A stretch of DNA of 22,896 bases from RGIG6375 sp964472725 (GCA_964472725.1 CAYYLZ010000030.1:1-22896), one strand, 5' to 3'. Positions 6,546-14,556 are shown, counted from the stretch's first letter. Translations and numbers: made by a program. The notes: a model not told the origin generated them from the sequence alone.

Positions 6546-7386
6546 ATTTGGCGCTATCGCTTTTGCAAATCAATAGTTGGCGCTTTACCTCGTCCAAGGA
6601 CAGATTCAACACTTCCTGCAAAGTATACTGCTCAGCCGCATTCTTTACCAGCTCTGCGCCGAGGTAATACCCCACGTCCGAACGCTCTTCAAAGCTGCAC
6701 CAATCGCCAAAAAAGTCCTGCACGCTTTCACTGGCATCTATTCTCCGCAGATATTCACCGAACAGCCTTTTTCTGTTATCCGCGCACCAAGTCAGCCAGC
6801 CGTTTTTATCCTGATGATAAAAATTTTCATCGCCGCACAGCAGCTGCTCGCAGTACATGGCAATGCCCTCCGAATAGAGCTGCCACAGAGCACCCTCGGT
6901 AATATTCTTTATATCTGTATGCACAGTCCTGTTTTGAAAATGCCACAGATGACCCAGCTCATGATATATAAGGGCAATCATACTGACCTCATCTGTCCAA
7001 TCCAATTCTATAATTTTTTCAATTCCAAGTAGCACTGCAGAACGCTTTTCCACCTTTGTCGCCCAACCTGCACCGTTGCACAGACCAAGGTAAAGGACAA
7101 TATCAGCATCTATGGTTGTTCTCAGTTTGTCCGTTATTTCCTCTTCAAGCCTATCTGTTATTCTTTCAAAAGACTCTTTCAGCTGCCGCAGTTTGTCATT
7201 ATTGGAGCACACCATATTCACCACAGGCAGTATATCCCGTTCAAAATGATATGAGGCAGAGTCGGCTTCAATAAGCTTTTTCGCAGCGGGATAAACCTTT
7301 TCCATGTAGGTATCCCAACCGTTTTTCGAAAATTCCCCATTTTCAAAGCAAAGTCCTATTTCGTTTATAGTATTAATTATTTTCAT
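6544..7386 (-). CDS. Uncharacterised HExxH (zinc-metallopeptidase-like) protein
   Basis: A 280-aa protein with no signal peptide or membrane segment. It has IYHELGHLWH (HExxH at 142-146) and a downstream YSEGIAMYCE whose Glu173 could be the third zinc ligand, so a gluzincin-type site is plausible. The N-terminal half is helical and charged. I do not recognise a named family; it resembles predicted Zn-dependent proteases of the DUF2268 kind, and may act on peptides or have lost activity. The start at 7386 lies 2 nt after the stop of the upstream transporter gene with no good ribosome-binding site, so translation is probably coupled. An upstream in-frame ATG at 7488 lies within the transporter and is unlikely. 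The last codons and the stop fall in the border of repeat copy A, so the original C-terminus may have been altered by its insertion. Confidence 0.75.
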   Translation of the reverse strand: MKIINTINEIGLCFENGEFSKNGWDTYMEKVYPAAKKLIEADSASYHFERDILPVVNMVCSNNDKLRQLKESFERITDRLEEEITDKLRTTIDADIVLYLGLCNGAGWATKVEKRSAVLLGIEKIIELDWTDEVSMIALIYHELGHLWHFQNRTVHTDIKNITEGALWQLYSEGIAMYCEQLLCGDENFYHQDKNGWLTWCADNRKRLFGEYLRRIDASESVQDFFGDWCSFEERSDVGYYLGAELVKNAAEQYTLQEVLNLSLDEVKRQLLICKSDSAK

Positions 7387-7388
7387 CT

Positions 7389-8285
7389 TTACGCTTTCTT
7401 CTTTCTCTCCACTGCAAGAATAAATACGGTGGAAACTATCATCACGAATGCCACGATATCCATGGCATAGACCGGTGAGCCCAGCCACGCTACTGCCAGC
7501 ACCTCGGCGGTGACAGGCTCCACGGAGGCGAAAATACTGGCTTTGGTTGCGCCGATGTTTTTTACCGCCAGCATATAGAGGGTGAAGCCCGCGATACTAC
7601 CCAGAAAGATTATGGCCGCCACAGCCGCCCAACCGGCTATATCCAGCTGCACCTGCACCGTCCATGGCTTGAAAACTATCGCCAGCACCACTCCGCCGAT
7701 GAGCATCGCCCATGCAAGGAGCATAGGCGCGGGGTATTCATTGAGCAGACGGCGGGGCGCGATATTATATACCACTACCGTCGCGGCGGATATGATGCCC
7801 ACTATCACCGCCTTGCCGGACACCGCCAGCGAGGATAGGTTGCCATGGGTGGCGATAAGGAACACGCCCGCCACAGCCAGCACCAGCGCGATGATTTCCG
7901 GCGCTTTCGGCTTCTTCCGCTCAGTAACGCAGACCACCGCCATTATCATTACCGGCGCAAGGTACTGCAGCACCGTCGCCGTGCCCGCATTCGACCACTG
8001 TATGGTGAGGAAATATGTATACTGGCAGAGCATTATGCCCAGCAGGCCGTATACCAGCAGGGGCGCGATATTCCGGGGATTTTTCCAAATGCTCACCGTC
8101 TGCTTCGGGCTCTTTACCATATAAATAATCATCAGCACCAGTCCGCCCACGAAAAGACGGATAGGCACAAGCCAGCTTGCCGTTACGCTGTAATTATCGA
8201 AAAGGAACTGCCCGCAGGCTCCCGAGCAGCCCCAGAACGCGCCGCCGATAAGCGCCAGCAGCGTTCCCTTTACCTTTGTGTTCAT
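7389..8285 (-). CDS. EamA/DMT-superfamily transporter
   Basis: A 298-aa very hydrophobic protein with about ten transmembrane helices in two homologous halves, the duplicated EamA layout of drug/metabolite transporters. The N-terminus KGTLLALIGGAFWGCSGACG is typical of helix 1, and the second half contains LGSIAGFTLYMLAVKNIGATKASIFASVEPV, cut here as LYMLAVKNIGATKAS followed by the helix 9 block SVEPVTAEV that is conserved in the family. Substrates cannot be predicted. Start 8285 has GGAG 8 nt upstream; an earlier in-frame ATG at 8315 overlaps the predicted -10 box and would not be transcribed. It is the first gene of a two-gene operon with the HExxH protein. Confidence 0.92.
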   Translation of the reverse strand: MNTKVKGTLLALIGGAFWGCSGACGQFLFDNYSVTASWLVPIRLFVGGLVLMIIYMVKSPKQTVSIWKNPRNIAPLLVYGLLGIMLCQYTYFLTIQWSNAGTATVLQYLAPVMIMAVVCVTERKKPKAPEIIALVLAVAGVFLIATHGNLSSLAVSGKAVIVGIISAATVVVYNIAPRRLLNEYPAPMLLAWAMLIGGVVLAIVFKPWTVQVQLDIAGWAAVAAIIFLGSIAGFTLYMLAVKNIGATKASIFASVEPVTAEVLAVAWLGSPVYAMDIVAFVMIVSTVFILAVERKKKA

Positions 8286-8315
8286 TCCCACATCTCCAAA
8301 GTCTGATATAGGCAT

Positions 8316-8344
8316 AATATAGCACAGCAGTATTTGATTTACAA
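8316..8344 (-). promoter_or_regulatory. Promoter of the EamA operon
   Basis: On the minus strand, TTGTAA (8344-8339), a 17-bp spacer and TATATT (8321-8316). The -35 box shares bases with the divergent lipoprotein promoter. Confidence 0.65.
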
Positions 8345-8366
8345 GCGCCTGTCGCTATGATAAAAT
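8338..8366 (+). promoter_or_regulatory. Promoter of the lipoprotein gene
   Basis: TTTACA (8338-8343), a 17-bp spacer and TAAAAT (8361-8366). Its -35 hexamer overlaps that of the opposite promoter, so the two probably cannot be occupied at once. Confidence 0.6.
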
Positions 8367-8387
8367 TGTTAAGAGGAGGTATTTGTT

Positions 8388-9254
8388 ATGAAACAGTTTT
8401 TCGCTGTAATTATGCTTCTCTGCACGCTGCTTCTATCTTCCTGCGGCAGCAATAAGGCGTGGACTTACGAAGAGCTGAGCGCTCTCACCGAAAACTTCTC
8501 CGACGCAATGTACTGCAGCAACCTCGCCATAGTGGCAAACGCCCCCGAATATGTGGAAACTATCGAGAAAGACGGCGGCAGTTATAAGATATATAAAGTA
8601 ACACCCAACGAGATGATCCGCGGCATGGACAAGGTCGCGGAAGTAAAACTGGAAGTGCCCGTGGACGAAAATGGCTGCACCGTGCTGGACGATTTGAACA
8701 GCGAGAGGGAACTTTTGATTTTCGCATACAAGTCCGGCAAAAATTATCTTGTATTTTCACCCTTCTGCGTAACAGAAATAGATTCCTTTGGCAGGCTCAT
8801 ATGGGACGACCCGGAAACCAAAGCGATAGAAAACAATTTCCCATTTTATGACCTTGCACATGTAAAAGAATCACTGACTGAATATCTTCCGGGAATTGAA
8901 GATGATATAACGCCGGAGCTTATAGCTCAATTCAAGGCTCAGATAAGTGAAATGGAAGAAGCCGGTGAGAGCCTGTATTTCGAGAATTTGAATTGGGACA
9001 TAAAGGCAATTTCTTATGAGGTTGATATTCTGGAAAATCACGGCGGTCGCTATGCAAAAATGGATTCAAAATACACCGGTATTAAAAAGTATCTGTATTA
9101 CACGGCGTCATGGAGCGTTTACCTTGAAGAAGAGGATATTGCGAATTTCGGCAAAAAAGGATTGGTTTTGGGCATAAATAACCACAGCTTTTCCGATTGC
9201 TACGCTACATTTTTCTATGATTTCAAAACCGACACCTTAGTTCGCTATACTTAA
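8388..9254 (+). CDS. Uncharacterised lipoprotein
   Basis: A 288-aa protein beginning with a lipoprotein signal peptide: MKQFF, a hydrophobic core, then the lipobox LSSC with Cys19 as the lipidation site. It should be anchored on the outer face of the cytoplasmic membrane. The rest is acidic, with no motif I recognise; Tyr/Glu/Asp-rich stretches suggest a mixed alpha/beta extracellular domain. Start 8388 is supported by AGGAGG 8 nt upstream. It is monocistronic, between its own promoter and a strong terminator. The second half (from about 8800) is visibly more AT-rich than the flanking genes, which may reflect lineage-specific divergence or transfer. Confidence 0.85.
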   Translation: MKQFFAVIMLLCTLLLSSCGSNKAWTYEELSALTENFSDAMYCSNLAIVANAPEYVETIEKDGGSYKIYKVTPNEMIRGMDKVAEVKLEVPVDENGCTVLDDLNSERELLIFAYKSGKNYLVFSPFCVTEIDSFGRLIWDDPETKAIENNFPFYDLAHVKESLTEYLPGIEDDITPELIAQFKAQISEMEEAGESLYFENLNWDIKAISYEVDILENHGGRYAKMDSKYTGIKKYLYYTASWSVYLEEEDIANFGKKGLVLGINNHSFSDCYATFFYDFKTDTLVRYT

Positions 9255-9260
9255 AGCACA

Positions 9261-9300
9261 ACACCTGCCGCAGCGCAATGCTTCGGCAGGTGTAATTTTT
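9261..9300 (+). terminator. Terminator after the lipoprotein gene
   Basis: A 10-bp stem ACACCTGCCG/CGGCAGGTGT with a 13-nt loop is followed by AATTTTTATT. It lies between convergent genes and may also serve the LysR gene from the other side. Confidence 0.85.
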
Positions 9301-10177
9301 ATTCAATTTCCGGGAACTGCTGGCGGAACATTTCCACGGTGGGGTTTTTCGTGCCACGCTTCCACATGATTATCTCCGTGGTCTCGCCCAGCTCCGGCAT
9401 ATCCAAAAAGCGCAGGTTTGGATTATTGCGCAGGGCGTGGTTGCCGTTGAGAGTAAAGATACCGTATCCCGCTTCCAACCACAGCGCCAGCGTGCCGATA
9501 TCGGGAGCAACCAGCGTTTTGCGGCTTACCATGCCGCTTATGCGCTGGCTGGCGGCGCGCATGATGAACTGGGATTCAGACTCTGAAAGAGAAAGATACG
9601 TGTCGTCGGCAAAGTCGCCAAGGCTCAGGTTTTCCTTGCCCACATTGGGGTGATTTGCGGGAACGACCAGATAGTTCTTCGTCTTGGATACCTTTTGATA
9701 ATCGAACTTCTCCTCGTCCTTTACGTTGAATGTAGCTCCGAAGGCAACGTCCAGTTCCCCGGTTTCAAGCTTTGTGAGCAGCTCGGCAAGGCTGTGCTTG
9801 GAAAGATTGACCATTATATCGGGGTACTTCTCGTGGAAGCTCTGCAGGGCGTCGGAATAGGGCGGGCAGATAAGCTGCCCCTCCGCCATACCTACGTTCA
9901 GGCTGCCCTCAAAGCCGCTGTTTATGGCGTTTGCTTTCTCCAGCAGCGACTGGTAATCCGCAGCAAGGCGGCTGAGGCCATCGGCAAGCACCTGACCGGC
10001 GGCGGTAAGGCGCACGGACTTCTTTTCCCTGACAAAGAGCTGCATTTCCAGTTCTTCCTCCATGGAGGCTATCTGCCTGCTGAGCACCGGCTGAGAAAGA
10101 TAGAGCCGGTCGGCAGCCCGTGTGAAGCTGAGGCAATCCGCCGCCGCAAGAAAACATCTTATCTGTGAAAAGTTCAT
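9299..10177 (-). CDS. LysR-family transcriptional regulator
   Basis: A 292-aa protein with the standard LysR layout. The N-terminal winged helix-turn-helix spans residues 1-60 (MNFSQIRCFLAAADCLSFTR, then SQPVLSRQIASMEEEL as recognition region), and a periplasmic-binding-protein-like effector domain covers about 90-290. The effector is unknown. GGAGG lies 8 nt before the ATG. Its promoter is in the gap to the upstream aminotransferase gene, and an inverted repeat at the predicted transcription start may be an autoregulatory site. No divergent target gene is adjacent, so its regulon cannot be guessed from position; the aminotransferase just upstream is a candidate. Confidence 0.92.
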   Translation of the reverse strand: MNFSQIRCFLAAADCLSFTRAADRLYLSQPVLSRQIASMEEELEMQLFVREKKSVRLTAAGQVLADGLSRLAADYQSLLEKANAINSGFEGSLNVGMAEGQLICPPYSDALQSFHEKYPDIMVNLSKHSLAELLTKLETGELDVAFGATFNVKDEEKFDYQKVSKTKNYLVVPANHPNVGKENLSLGDFADDTYLSLSESESQFIMRAASQRISGMVSRKTLVAPDIGTLALWLEAGYGIFTLNGNHALRNNPNLRFLDMPELGETTEIIMWKRGTKNPTVEMFRQQFPEIE

Positions 10178-10207
10178 TCAGACTACCTCCGCTTTCATAG
10201 TAATGGG

Positions 10208-10237
10208 AAAGGCGCCACATGATACTGTGACGCCTTT
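10208..10237 (-). promoter_or_regulatory. Inverted repeat at the LysR transcription start
   Basis: AAAGGCG-C-CACA, a 6-nt centre, and TGTG-A-CGCCTTT form an 11-bp imperfect palindrome covering the predicted start site of the LysR transcript. It could be an operator or a weak terminator for the upstream aminotransferase transcript; there is no long T-run on either side. Confidence 0.45.
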
Positions 10238-10266
10238 ATTATATGTTTTTTTGGTTTTTCTTGCAA
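10238..10266 (-). promoter_or_regulatory. Promoter of the LysR gene
   Basis: On the minus strand, TTGCAA (10266-10261), a 17-bp A-rich spacer and a perfect TATAAT (10243-10238). Confidence 0.75.
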
Positions 10267-10280
10267 GAGGAAATGTAAAT

Positions 10281-11471
10281 TTATTCCTGCACAAACTTTT
10301 CAAGGCGGTCAAGACCTTCCTTGATATTCTCCATGGAAGCTGCGTAAGTCCAGCGGACGAACATGGGGGCGCCGAAACCGCTGCAGGGAACAACGGCTAC
10401 ATTTGCGCCTTCAAGGAATGCCATGGCAAAATCGTCACCGTTATTGATAACGCGACCTGCCAAAGTGCGGCCAACAAGCTTTTCCATGTTCATCATTACA
10501 TAGAACGCACCGTCGGGCTTGATGCAGCTTACGCCCGGGATCTTGTTCATGCGCTCAACTATGTAGTCGCGGCGCTTTTCGAATTCGTCGTGCATTACCT
10601 TGATGCTGCTTTGGTCTCCGGTGAGCGCCTCGATGGCGGCGTACTGGGAAATGGTGCTGGGCGCGGAGGTGGAGTGGCTGAGGAAATTTGCCATTATCTT
10701 TGCCAGCTGCTTATTGGAAGCGGTGTAGCCGATACGCCAGCCGGTCATTGCGTAGCTTTTGGAAACGCCGTTTACGATGATGGTGCGCTCCTTGATGTCC
10801 TCGCCGAGGGCGGCGACGCTGGTGAACTCCTTGCCGTCATAAAGCAGACCGTAGTATATCTCGTCGGACATGATGTAAAGGTCGTGCTTTACGCAGATAT
10901 CGGCAATAGCCTGAAGCTCTTCGCGGTTGTAGAACATACCGGTGGGGTTAGAGGGGTTATTGAGAATGAGCAGCTTGGTCTTGGGGGTGATAGCTGCCTC
11001 AAACTGCTCGGGAGTCATTTTGAAGCCGCTGGCCTCACTGCAGTTGACTTCTACGGGCACGCCGCCTGCCATGGCTACGGCCTCGGTATAGGTTACCCAA
11101 TAAGGTGCGGGCACGATGACCTCGTCGCCGGGATTGAGCAGGCACATAAGGGCGATGAAAATGCTGTGCTTAGCTCCGCTGGCGACTACTATCTGGGCGT
11201 CCTCGTATTCAACGCCGGTATCAGCCTGCAGACGCTTGGCTATAGCGTGACGCAGAGGTATAAGACCTGCTGCGGGAGTGTATTTGGTCTGACCGGCCTT
11301 AATAGCCTGAATGGCCGCGGCCTTTATGTTTTCGGGTGTATCGAAATCCGGCTCGCCGGTGCCGAAGCTTACGACAGGCTTACCGTCGGCCTTAAGTTTC
11401 TTGGCGAGACTATCCACGGCGAGAGTGGACGATTCGTGAACGGCAGTTGCTCTTACAGAAAGTTCTCTCAT
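10281..11471 (-). CDS. Class I pyridoxal-phosphate aminotransferase (aspartate aminotransferase type)
   Basis: A 396-aa fold-type I aminotransferase, probably moving amino groups between aspartate (or an aromatic amino acid) and 2-oxoglutarate in the cytoplasm. Signature residues: substrate loop GTGEPDFDTP (37-46), NNPSNPTG (171-178), Asp203 in SDEIYYG contacting the pyridine nitrogen, the Schiff-base lysine Lys238 in GVSKSYAMTGWRIGY, and the C-terminal FVRWTYA block with the carboxylate-binding Arg. It matches the AspB/AAT subgroup I-gamma of Bacillus and Clostridia. AGGAGG lies just before the ATG. It has its own promoter and is unlikely to be in an operon with the hydantoinase-like gene 167 nt upstream. 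The exact amino acid is not set by the sequence. Confidence 0.93.
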   Translation of the reverse strand: MRELSVRATAVHESSTLAVDSLAKKLKADGKPVVSFGTGEPDFDTPENIKAAAIQAIKAGQTKYTPAAGLIPLRHAIAKRLQADTGVEYEDAQIVVASGAKHSIFIALMCLLNPGDEVIVPAPYWVTYTEAVAMAGGVPVEVNCSEASGFKMTPEQFEAAITPKTKLLILNNPSNPTGMFYNREELQAIADICVKHDLYIMSDEIYYGLLYDGKEFTSVAALGEDIKERTIIVNGVSKSYAMTGWRIGYTASNKQLAKIMANFLSHSTSAPSTISQYAAIEALTGDQSSIKVMHDEFEKRRDYIVERMNKIPGVSCIKPDGAFYVMMNMEKLVGRTLAGRVINNGDDFAMAFLEGANVAVVPCSGFGAPMFVRWTYAASMENIKEGLDRLEKFVQE

Positions 11472-11542
11472 TTTGACCTCCTGCGCTGTCCCAAGCAGGA
11501 CGGCGCTCTATATAAATTCGTTGACGAAATAAATTCTACAAC

Positions 11543-11571
11543 AGTATACTGCCCTTCTTGCAAAAATGCAA
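11543..11571 (-). promoter_or_regulatory. Promoter of the aminotransferase gene
   Basis: On the minus strand, TTGCAT (11571-11566), a 17-bp spacer and TATACT (11548-11543). The -10 box is part of the palindrome AGTATACT, and the -35 lies in a small inverted repeat CTTGCA/TGCAAG. Confidence 0.65.
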
Positions 11572-11637
11572 GCATTTTATTAAAATATTTGCTATTTTTG
11601 AAATTTCCGAACCGGGTCGATTGCAGTTATTGTCATT

Positions 11638-13662
11638 TTACAGCACTGCGCCGCCGATGGCGGTGGCAATAACCTCCGTTCCAAGGTCTACGGTGCCTCT
11701 CATGGCGCTGCCCACTCTGTCCTCGGTTCGGATACGCACGGTTATCTCGCCGATTATTCCGCGCTTCTTGGCCTCCACGCGGGCGAGGGATTCCGCAATC
11801 TCCATAGCCTCGCTGACCGCGTCGGCACGAGCCCATATCATCTTGCTCTCGCTGGGGGAAGTGACGAAGAAGCCCTGAATACCGCCGGGAGTATGGTTGG
11901 GACGAACCTCAACGCGCACCTCGGCGTTTATATTGCCCACAACGGCGCCTACCGCGTTGGCCACGCCTGCATTATCGGGAATAATGCAGCGGGTTCCCAG
12001 CGCCTTTGCCACGTCGGGCAGGAAAATATGTATGGGTGCGCCGATGCCCACAAGGGCGGCTCTGGTTCTGAACAGGATGTTGAAATAGCCCTCGCCCTCC
12101 TTGCGGAACTCCGTCCATGTGGAATCTATCAAGGCTTCAAGCTGCCGGTCAAGACCCTCGCTGCGCAGCTTGGGGTACTTATCCTGCAGCAGCACGCGCA
12201 CCACGTTGCGGTACAGCTTGCGCTTGACGGCCTCGTAAACGGAGTAGGCGAACTTTTCCATCTCGCCTTCCTTTTCGTTATCGTAGCCAAGGCTTCTCAT
12301 AAGGAAGGCTGCGGCCAGCCGAGCGGCCTCAGTGTCGTAGATATTCATATCGCCGGCAATGTGCATGAAGTCAGTGGGGGTAAGTCCCGAGCGCATGACT
12401 ATGCCCTCGGACTCAAGGCGCTCGAATTTGTCGAGATGATAAATGTCCGTTCCGCCTGCCTCGGCTGCCTCTCTTATCATCATGGGGCCTGCTTCAAGAG
12501 CGCGGCAGAATGCTTTTTCTTCCTCGTTGTATCCCTCTCTGCCCTCGATGGAACGTACCAATGCATAATATTCGTAAATGGGGCGTGTGTGCCACAAAGT
12601 ATTCTTGAGAAGCTCCCGCAGCTGTTCCTTGACCTTTGGGTGCTCCTTTGCCAGCAGGGATATGGGCACTACGCGGCGGGTATCCAGCTCGAAGCCGTTC
12701 TTTGTGGGACGAACAGCGCTGTCGCCGCCGAGACCGAAGGTATCAATGAAAACACCCTTTACGAAGGTTTTCCAGTCACCTACGCTTACGCCCTCCCCTG
12801 CTCTGACGGGTTCTCCGTTCTTCACAAGGGATATGTCGGTGGTAGTGCCGCCCATATCGATTATCATGCTGTCGCTGCTGCCGGAAAGCTTCATGCCGCC
12901 GAGAACGCTGGCGGCGGGGCCGCAGAGAATGGTTTCAACGGGCTTGGTGCGTGAAAATCCCTCGCTCATCAGGCTGCCGTCGCTGCGCACGATAACGATG
13001 GGCACGTTCAGCTCACGCTCTGCCATAGCCTTCTTTATGGCGGCTATGAACTCGGTTATTACCGGAACAAGGCGGGCATTGAGCAGAGTGCCGGTACCGC
13101 GTTGGAGGCTGTTGGTGCCGGAGAACAGTTCGCCGCCGCAGACGATGGGGATATCATAGCGCTGAGAAAAGCGCTCCTTTGCCTCTCGCTCGGCCACCGC
13201 GCCGTTATTCATGGCGTACATTTCAACTATGCCCAGACCCTCGGCGTCCTTTATCCATTCCTCGGTATCGCGCATAAGAGCTTCCCAATCCACTTCGGGC
13301 AGTATCTTGCCGTCAAAGCTGCCGCTGCCCTCGCAGCAGAAAATACCGTCGTTGGCGGTAAAGCCGTAGCTTCTGCCCACACGCTCCATGGTGCTGTCGT
13401 CCACACCGATGAAGATAAGCTTGGCGCGGCCGCCCTTATTCTCCACGCAGGCATTGGTGGCGAGAGTGGTGGAAAGGGCAATTACCTCCGCCTGAGCGCG
13501 CAGCCCGGGGTCAAGGCCGTCCAGCGCGCCGATTATACCCTTGGACAGGTCGCGCTTGGTGGTGAGGGACTTTGCGGAGGAAAGAACCTTCTTTTCCTCA
13601 AAATCATAAACGACGGCGTCCGTATAGGTTCCACCGGTATCGATGCCTATTCCGATTTTCAT
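11638..13662 (-). CDS. Hydantoinase/oxoprolinase A-like (HyuA) ATPase-fold protein
   Basis: A 674-aa protein of the HyuA family, which has an actin-like (ASKHA) ATPase fold. The N-terminus GIGIDTGGTYTDAV is the first phosphate loop, and a second, IDMGGTTTDISLVKNGEPV (cut here to its start), is the other half of the nucleotide site. Known relatives hydrolyse hydantoins or 5-oxoproline with ATP, mostly together with a HyuB subunit. No HyuB gene is present, so activity on that substrate is uncertain; stand-alone members of unknown function are common in Clostridia. Start 13662 has GGAGG 8 nt upstream; a second in-frame ATG 18 nt earlier has no such site. It has its own promoter and about 70 nt of leader. 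Confidence 0.88.
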   Translation of the reverse strand: MKIGIGIDTGGTYTDAVVYDFEEKKVLSSAKSLTTKRDLSKGIIGALDGLDPGLRAQAEVIALSTTLATNACVENKGGRAKLIFIGVDDSTMERVGRSYGFTANDGIFCCEGSGSFDGKILPEVDWEALMRDTEEWIKDAEGLGIVEMYAMNNGAVAEREAKERFSQRYDIPIVCGGELFSGTNSLQRGTGTLLNARLVPVITEFIAAIKKAMAERELNVPIVIVRSDGSLMSEGFSRTKPVETILCGPAASVLGGMKLSGSSDSMIIDMGGTTTDISLVKNGEPVRAGEGVSVGDWKTFVKGVFIDTFGLGGDSAVRPTKNGFELDTRRVVPISLLAKEHPKVKEQLRELLKNTLWHTRPIYEYYALVRSIEGREGYNEEEKAFCRALEAGPMMIREAAEAGGTDIYHLDKFERLESEGIVMRSGLTPTDFMHIAGDMNIYDTEAARLAAAFLMRSLGYDNEKEGEMEKFAYSVYEAVKRKLYRNVVRVLLQDKYPKLRSEGLDRQLEALIDSTWTEFRKEGEGYFNILFRTRAALVGIGAPIHIFLPDVAKALGTRCIIPDNAGVANAVGAVVGNINAEVRVEVRPNHTPGGIQGFFVTSPSESKMIWARADAVSEAMEIAESLARVEAKKRGIIGEITVRIRTEDRVGSAMRGTVDLGTEVIATAIGGAVL

Positions 13663-13734
13663 GCTTTTATCCTCCGTCAAAATAAGGTCAAAATTTTATG
13701 CAAACGTGCAGGGCACATTTTTGGTCATAAGCGG

Positions 13735-13763
13735 ATTTTACCACAGCCGGCGAGGCGGGTCAA
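13735..13763 (-). promoter_or_regulatory. Promoter of the HyuA-like gene
   Basis: On the minus strand, TTGACC (13763-13758), a 17-bp spacer and TAAAAT (13740-13735). Confidence 0.65.
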
Positions 13764-13939
13764 TCGTCTTCGAAGCGGTGTTCGATTTTTTGGAACAAAA
13801 TGAAGCCAAATCTGCCATTTCCTGCAGGTTTCCAAATTACGCGATAATGGTTATGTAAATTTCAAATTTCACTGTATATTCACAAAAGAGTGAATGCTTC
13901 GCGGAGTTTTTCCCCCATCAAAATCGGCTGTTTACTGAG

Positions 13940-13981
13940 TTTTTCACATTTTCCACAGAGTTTTCCACATAGTTGTCCATA
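13940..13981 (+). other. Four tandem DnaA-box-like 9-mers
   Basis: TTTTTCACA (13940), TTTTCCACA (13949), TTTTCCACA (13961) and a degenerate TTGTCCATA (13973) run in the same orientation with starts 9, 12 and 12 bp apart. TTTTCCACA differs by one base from the consensus DnaA box TTATCCACA. An AT-rich stretch with TTTTTT runs follows. This could be part of a replication origin or a DnaA-titrating/regulatory cluster; no dnaA, dnaN or other origin gene is in the window. Confidence 0.4.
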
Positions 13982-14122
13982 TTCAGTACGCAAAAAATAT
14001 TCGTTTTTTCGGTTTACATAATGTTGTCGCAGCGCAATTATTGGCAACGCCCGCCATGTTAAAAAACAAACACGCAAGAATTTTTCCTTGCGCGATTATT
14101 TCGCGCTGACATTTTATTCCTT

Positions 14123-14135
14123 GGAAACCGTTTCC
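14123..14135. promoter_or_regulatory. LacI/CcpA-like palindrome
   Basis: GGAAAC-C-GTTTCC is a perfect 13-bp inverted repeat of the shape bound by LacI-family regulators. It matches the cre consensus only partly. It lies 65 bp upstream of the Dabb-gene promoter. Confidence 0.25.
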
Positions 14136-14187
14136 TTTTAAGCCCAAACACCGGAAATCACATCTCGCCGCGCAATCCATTTTGCTC

Positions 14188-14216
14188 TTTATATTCCGCG
14201 CCCGATATGGTAGAAT
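14188..14216 (+). promoter_or_regulatory. Promoter of the Dabb-ybaK operon
   Basis: TTTATA (14188-14193), a 17-bp spacer and TAGAAT (14211-14216). The -35 is weak. Confidence 0.5.
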
Positions 14217-14250
14217 ACCGGCATAAACCAAAAACAAAGGAGACGACACC

Positions 14251-14553
14251 ATGGTAAAGCACGTTATTATGTTCAAGTTCAAGGAAGAATTCGAGGGTAA
14301 GAGCAAGGCCGAGAACCTTGCCATCGCCGCCGATATGTCCCGCAACCTTATGGGCAAGATCCCCTCCCTCCGCTCCAGCGCCACCAATCTCAATGCAGTT
14401 CCCAGCCCCATCAACTACGACCTCGTCATCGAGCTGACCTTTGACGATTTCGCAGGCATGCAGGAATTCCACGTACACCCCCTGCACATGGAGCTGGTAA
14501 AGCATCTTGACTCCTCCTGCGAAGCCCTCGCCGCGGTCGATTACGAATACTAA
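14251..14553 (+). CDS. Dabb-domain (stress-responsive alpha-beta barrel) protein
   Basis: A 100-aa single-domain protein of the Dabb family (dimeric ferredoxin-like barrel). The start MVKHVIMFKFK is characteristic, with the conserved His4, followed by YDLVIELTFDDFAGMQEF and the closing HPLHMELVKHL. Dabb proteins dimerise; a few are enzymes such as polyketide cyclases, but most, including this one, have no known function. AAGGAG lies 8 nt before the ATG. The stop codon is followed 3 nt later by the ybaK start, so the two are co-transcribed. Confidence 0.9.
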   Translation: MVKHVIMFKFKEEFEGKSKAENLAIAADMSRNLMGKIPSLRSSATNLNAVPSPINYDLVIELTFDDFAGMQEFHVHPLHMELVKHLDSSCEALAAVDYEY

Positions 14554-14556
14554 GCG

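Larger units (their letters stand above)
13764..14187. other. AT-rich gene-free stretch
   Basis: No open frame here has a ribosome-binding site or a recognisable product. It contains many short inverted repeats, such as ATTCAC/GTGAAT near 13880-13895, CGCAAG/CTTGCG near 14073-14094 and GCGCGA/TCGCGC near 14092-14108. It also holds the DnaA-box-like array (13940-13981) and a LacI-type palindrome (14123-14135). It separates the minus-strand block from the plus-strand genes that follow. Confidence 0.6.

Noticed and set aside
10122..12954. Long plus-strand open frames opposite the aminotransferase and HyuA-like genes
   Set aside because: Their products are His/Cys/Gly-rich antisense shadows with no family features, while the minus-strand genes have intact motifs and ribosome-binding sites.
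14040..14110. Two small adjacent hairpins (CGCAAG/CTTGCG and GCGCGA/TCGCGC) as an RNA gene
   Set aside because: The stems are only six base pairs, share bases, and have no promoter or terminator around them.
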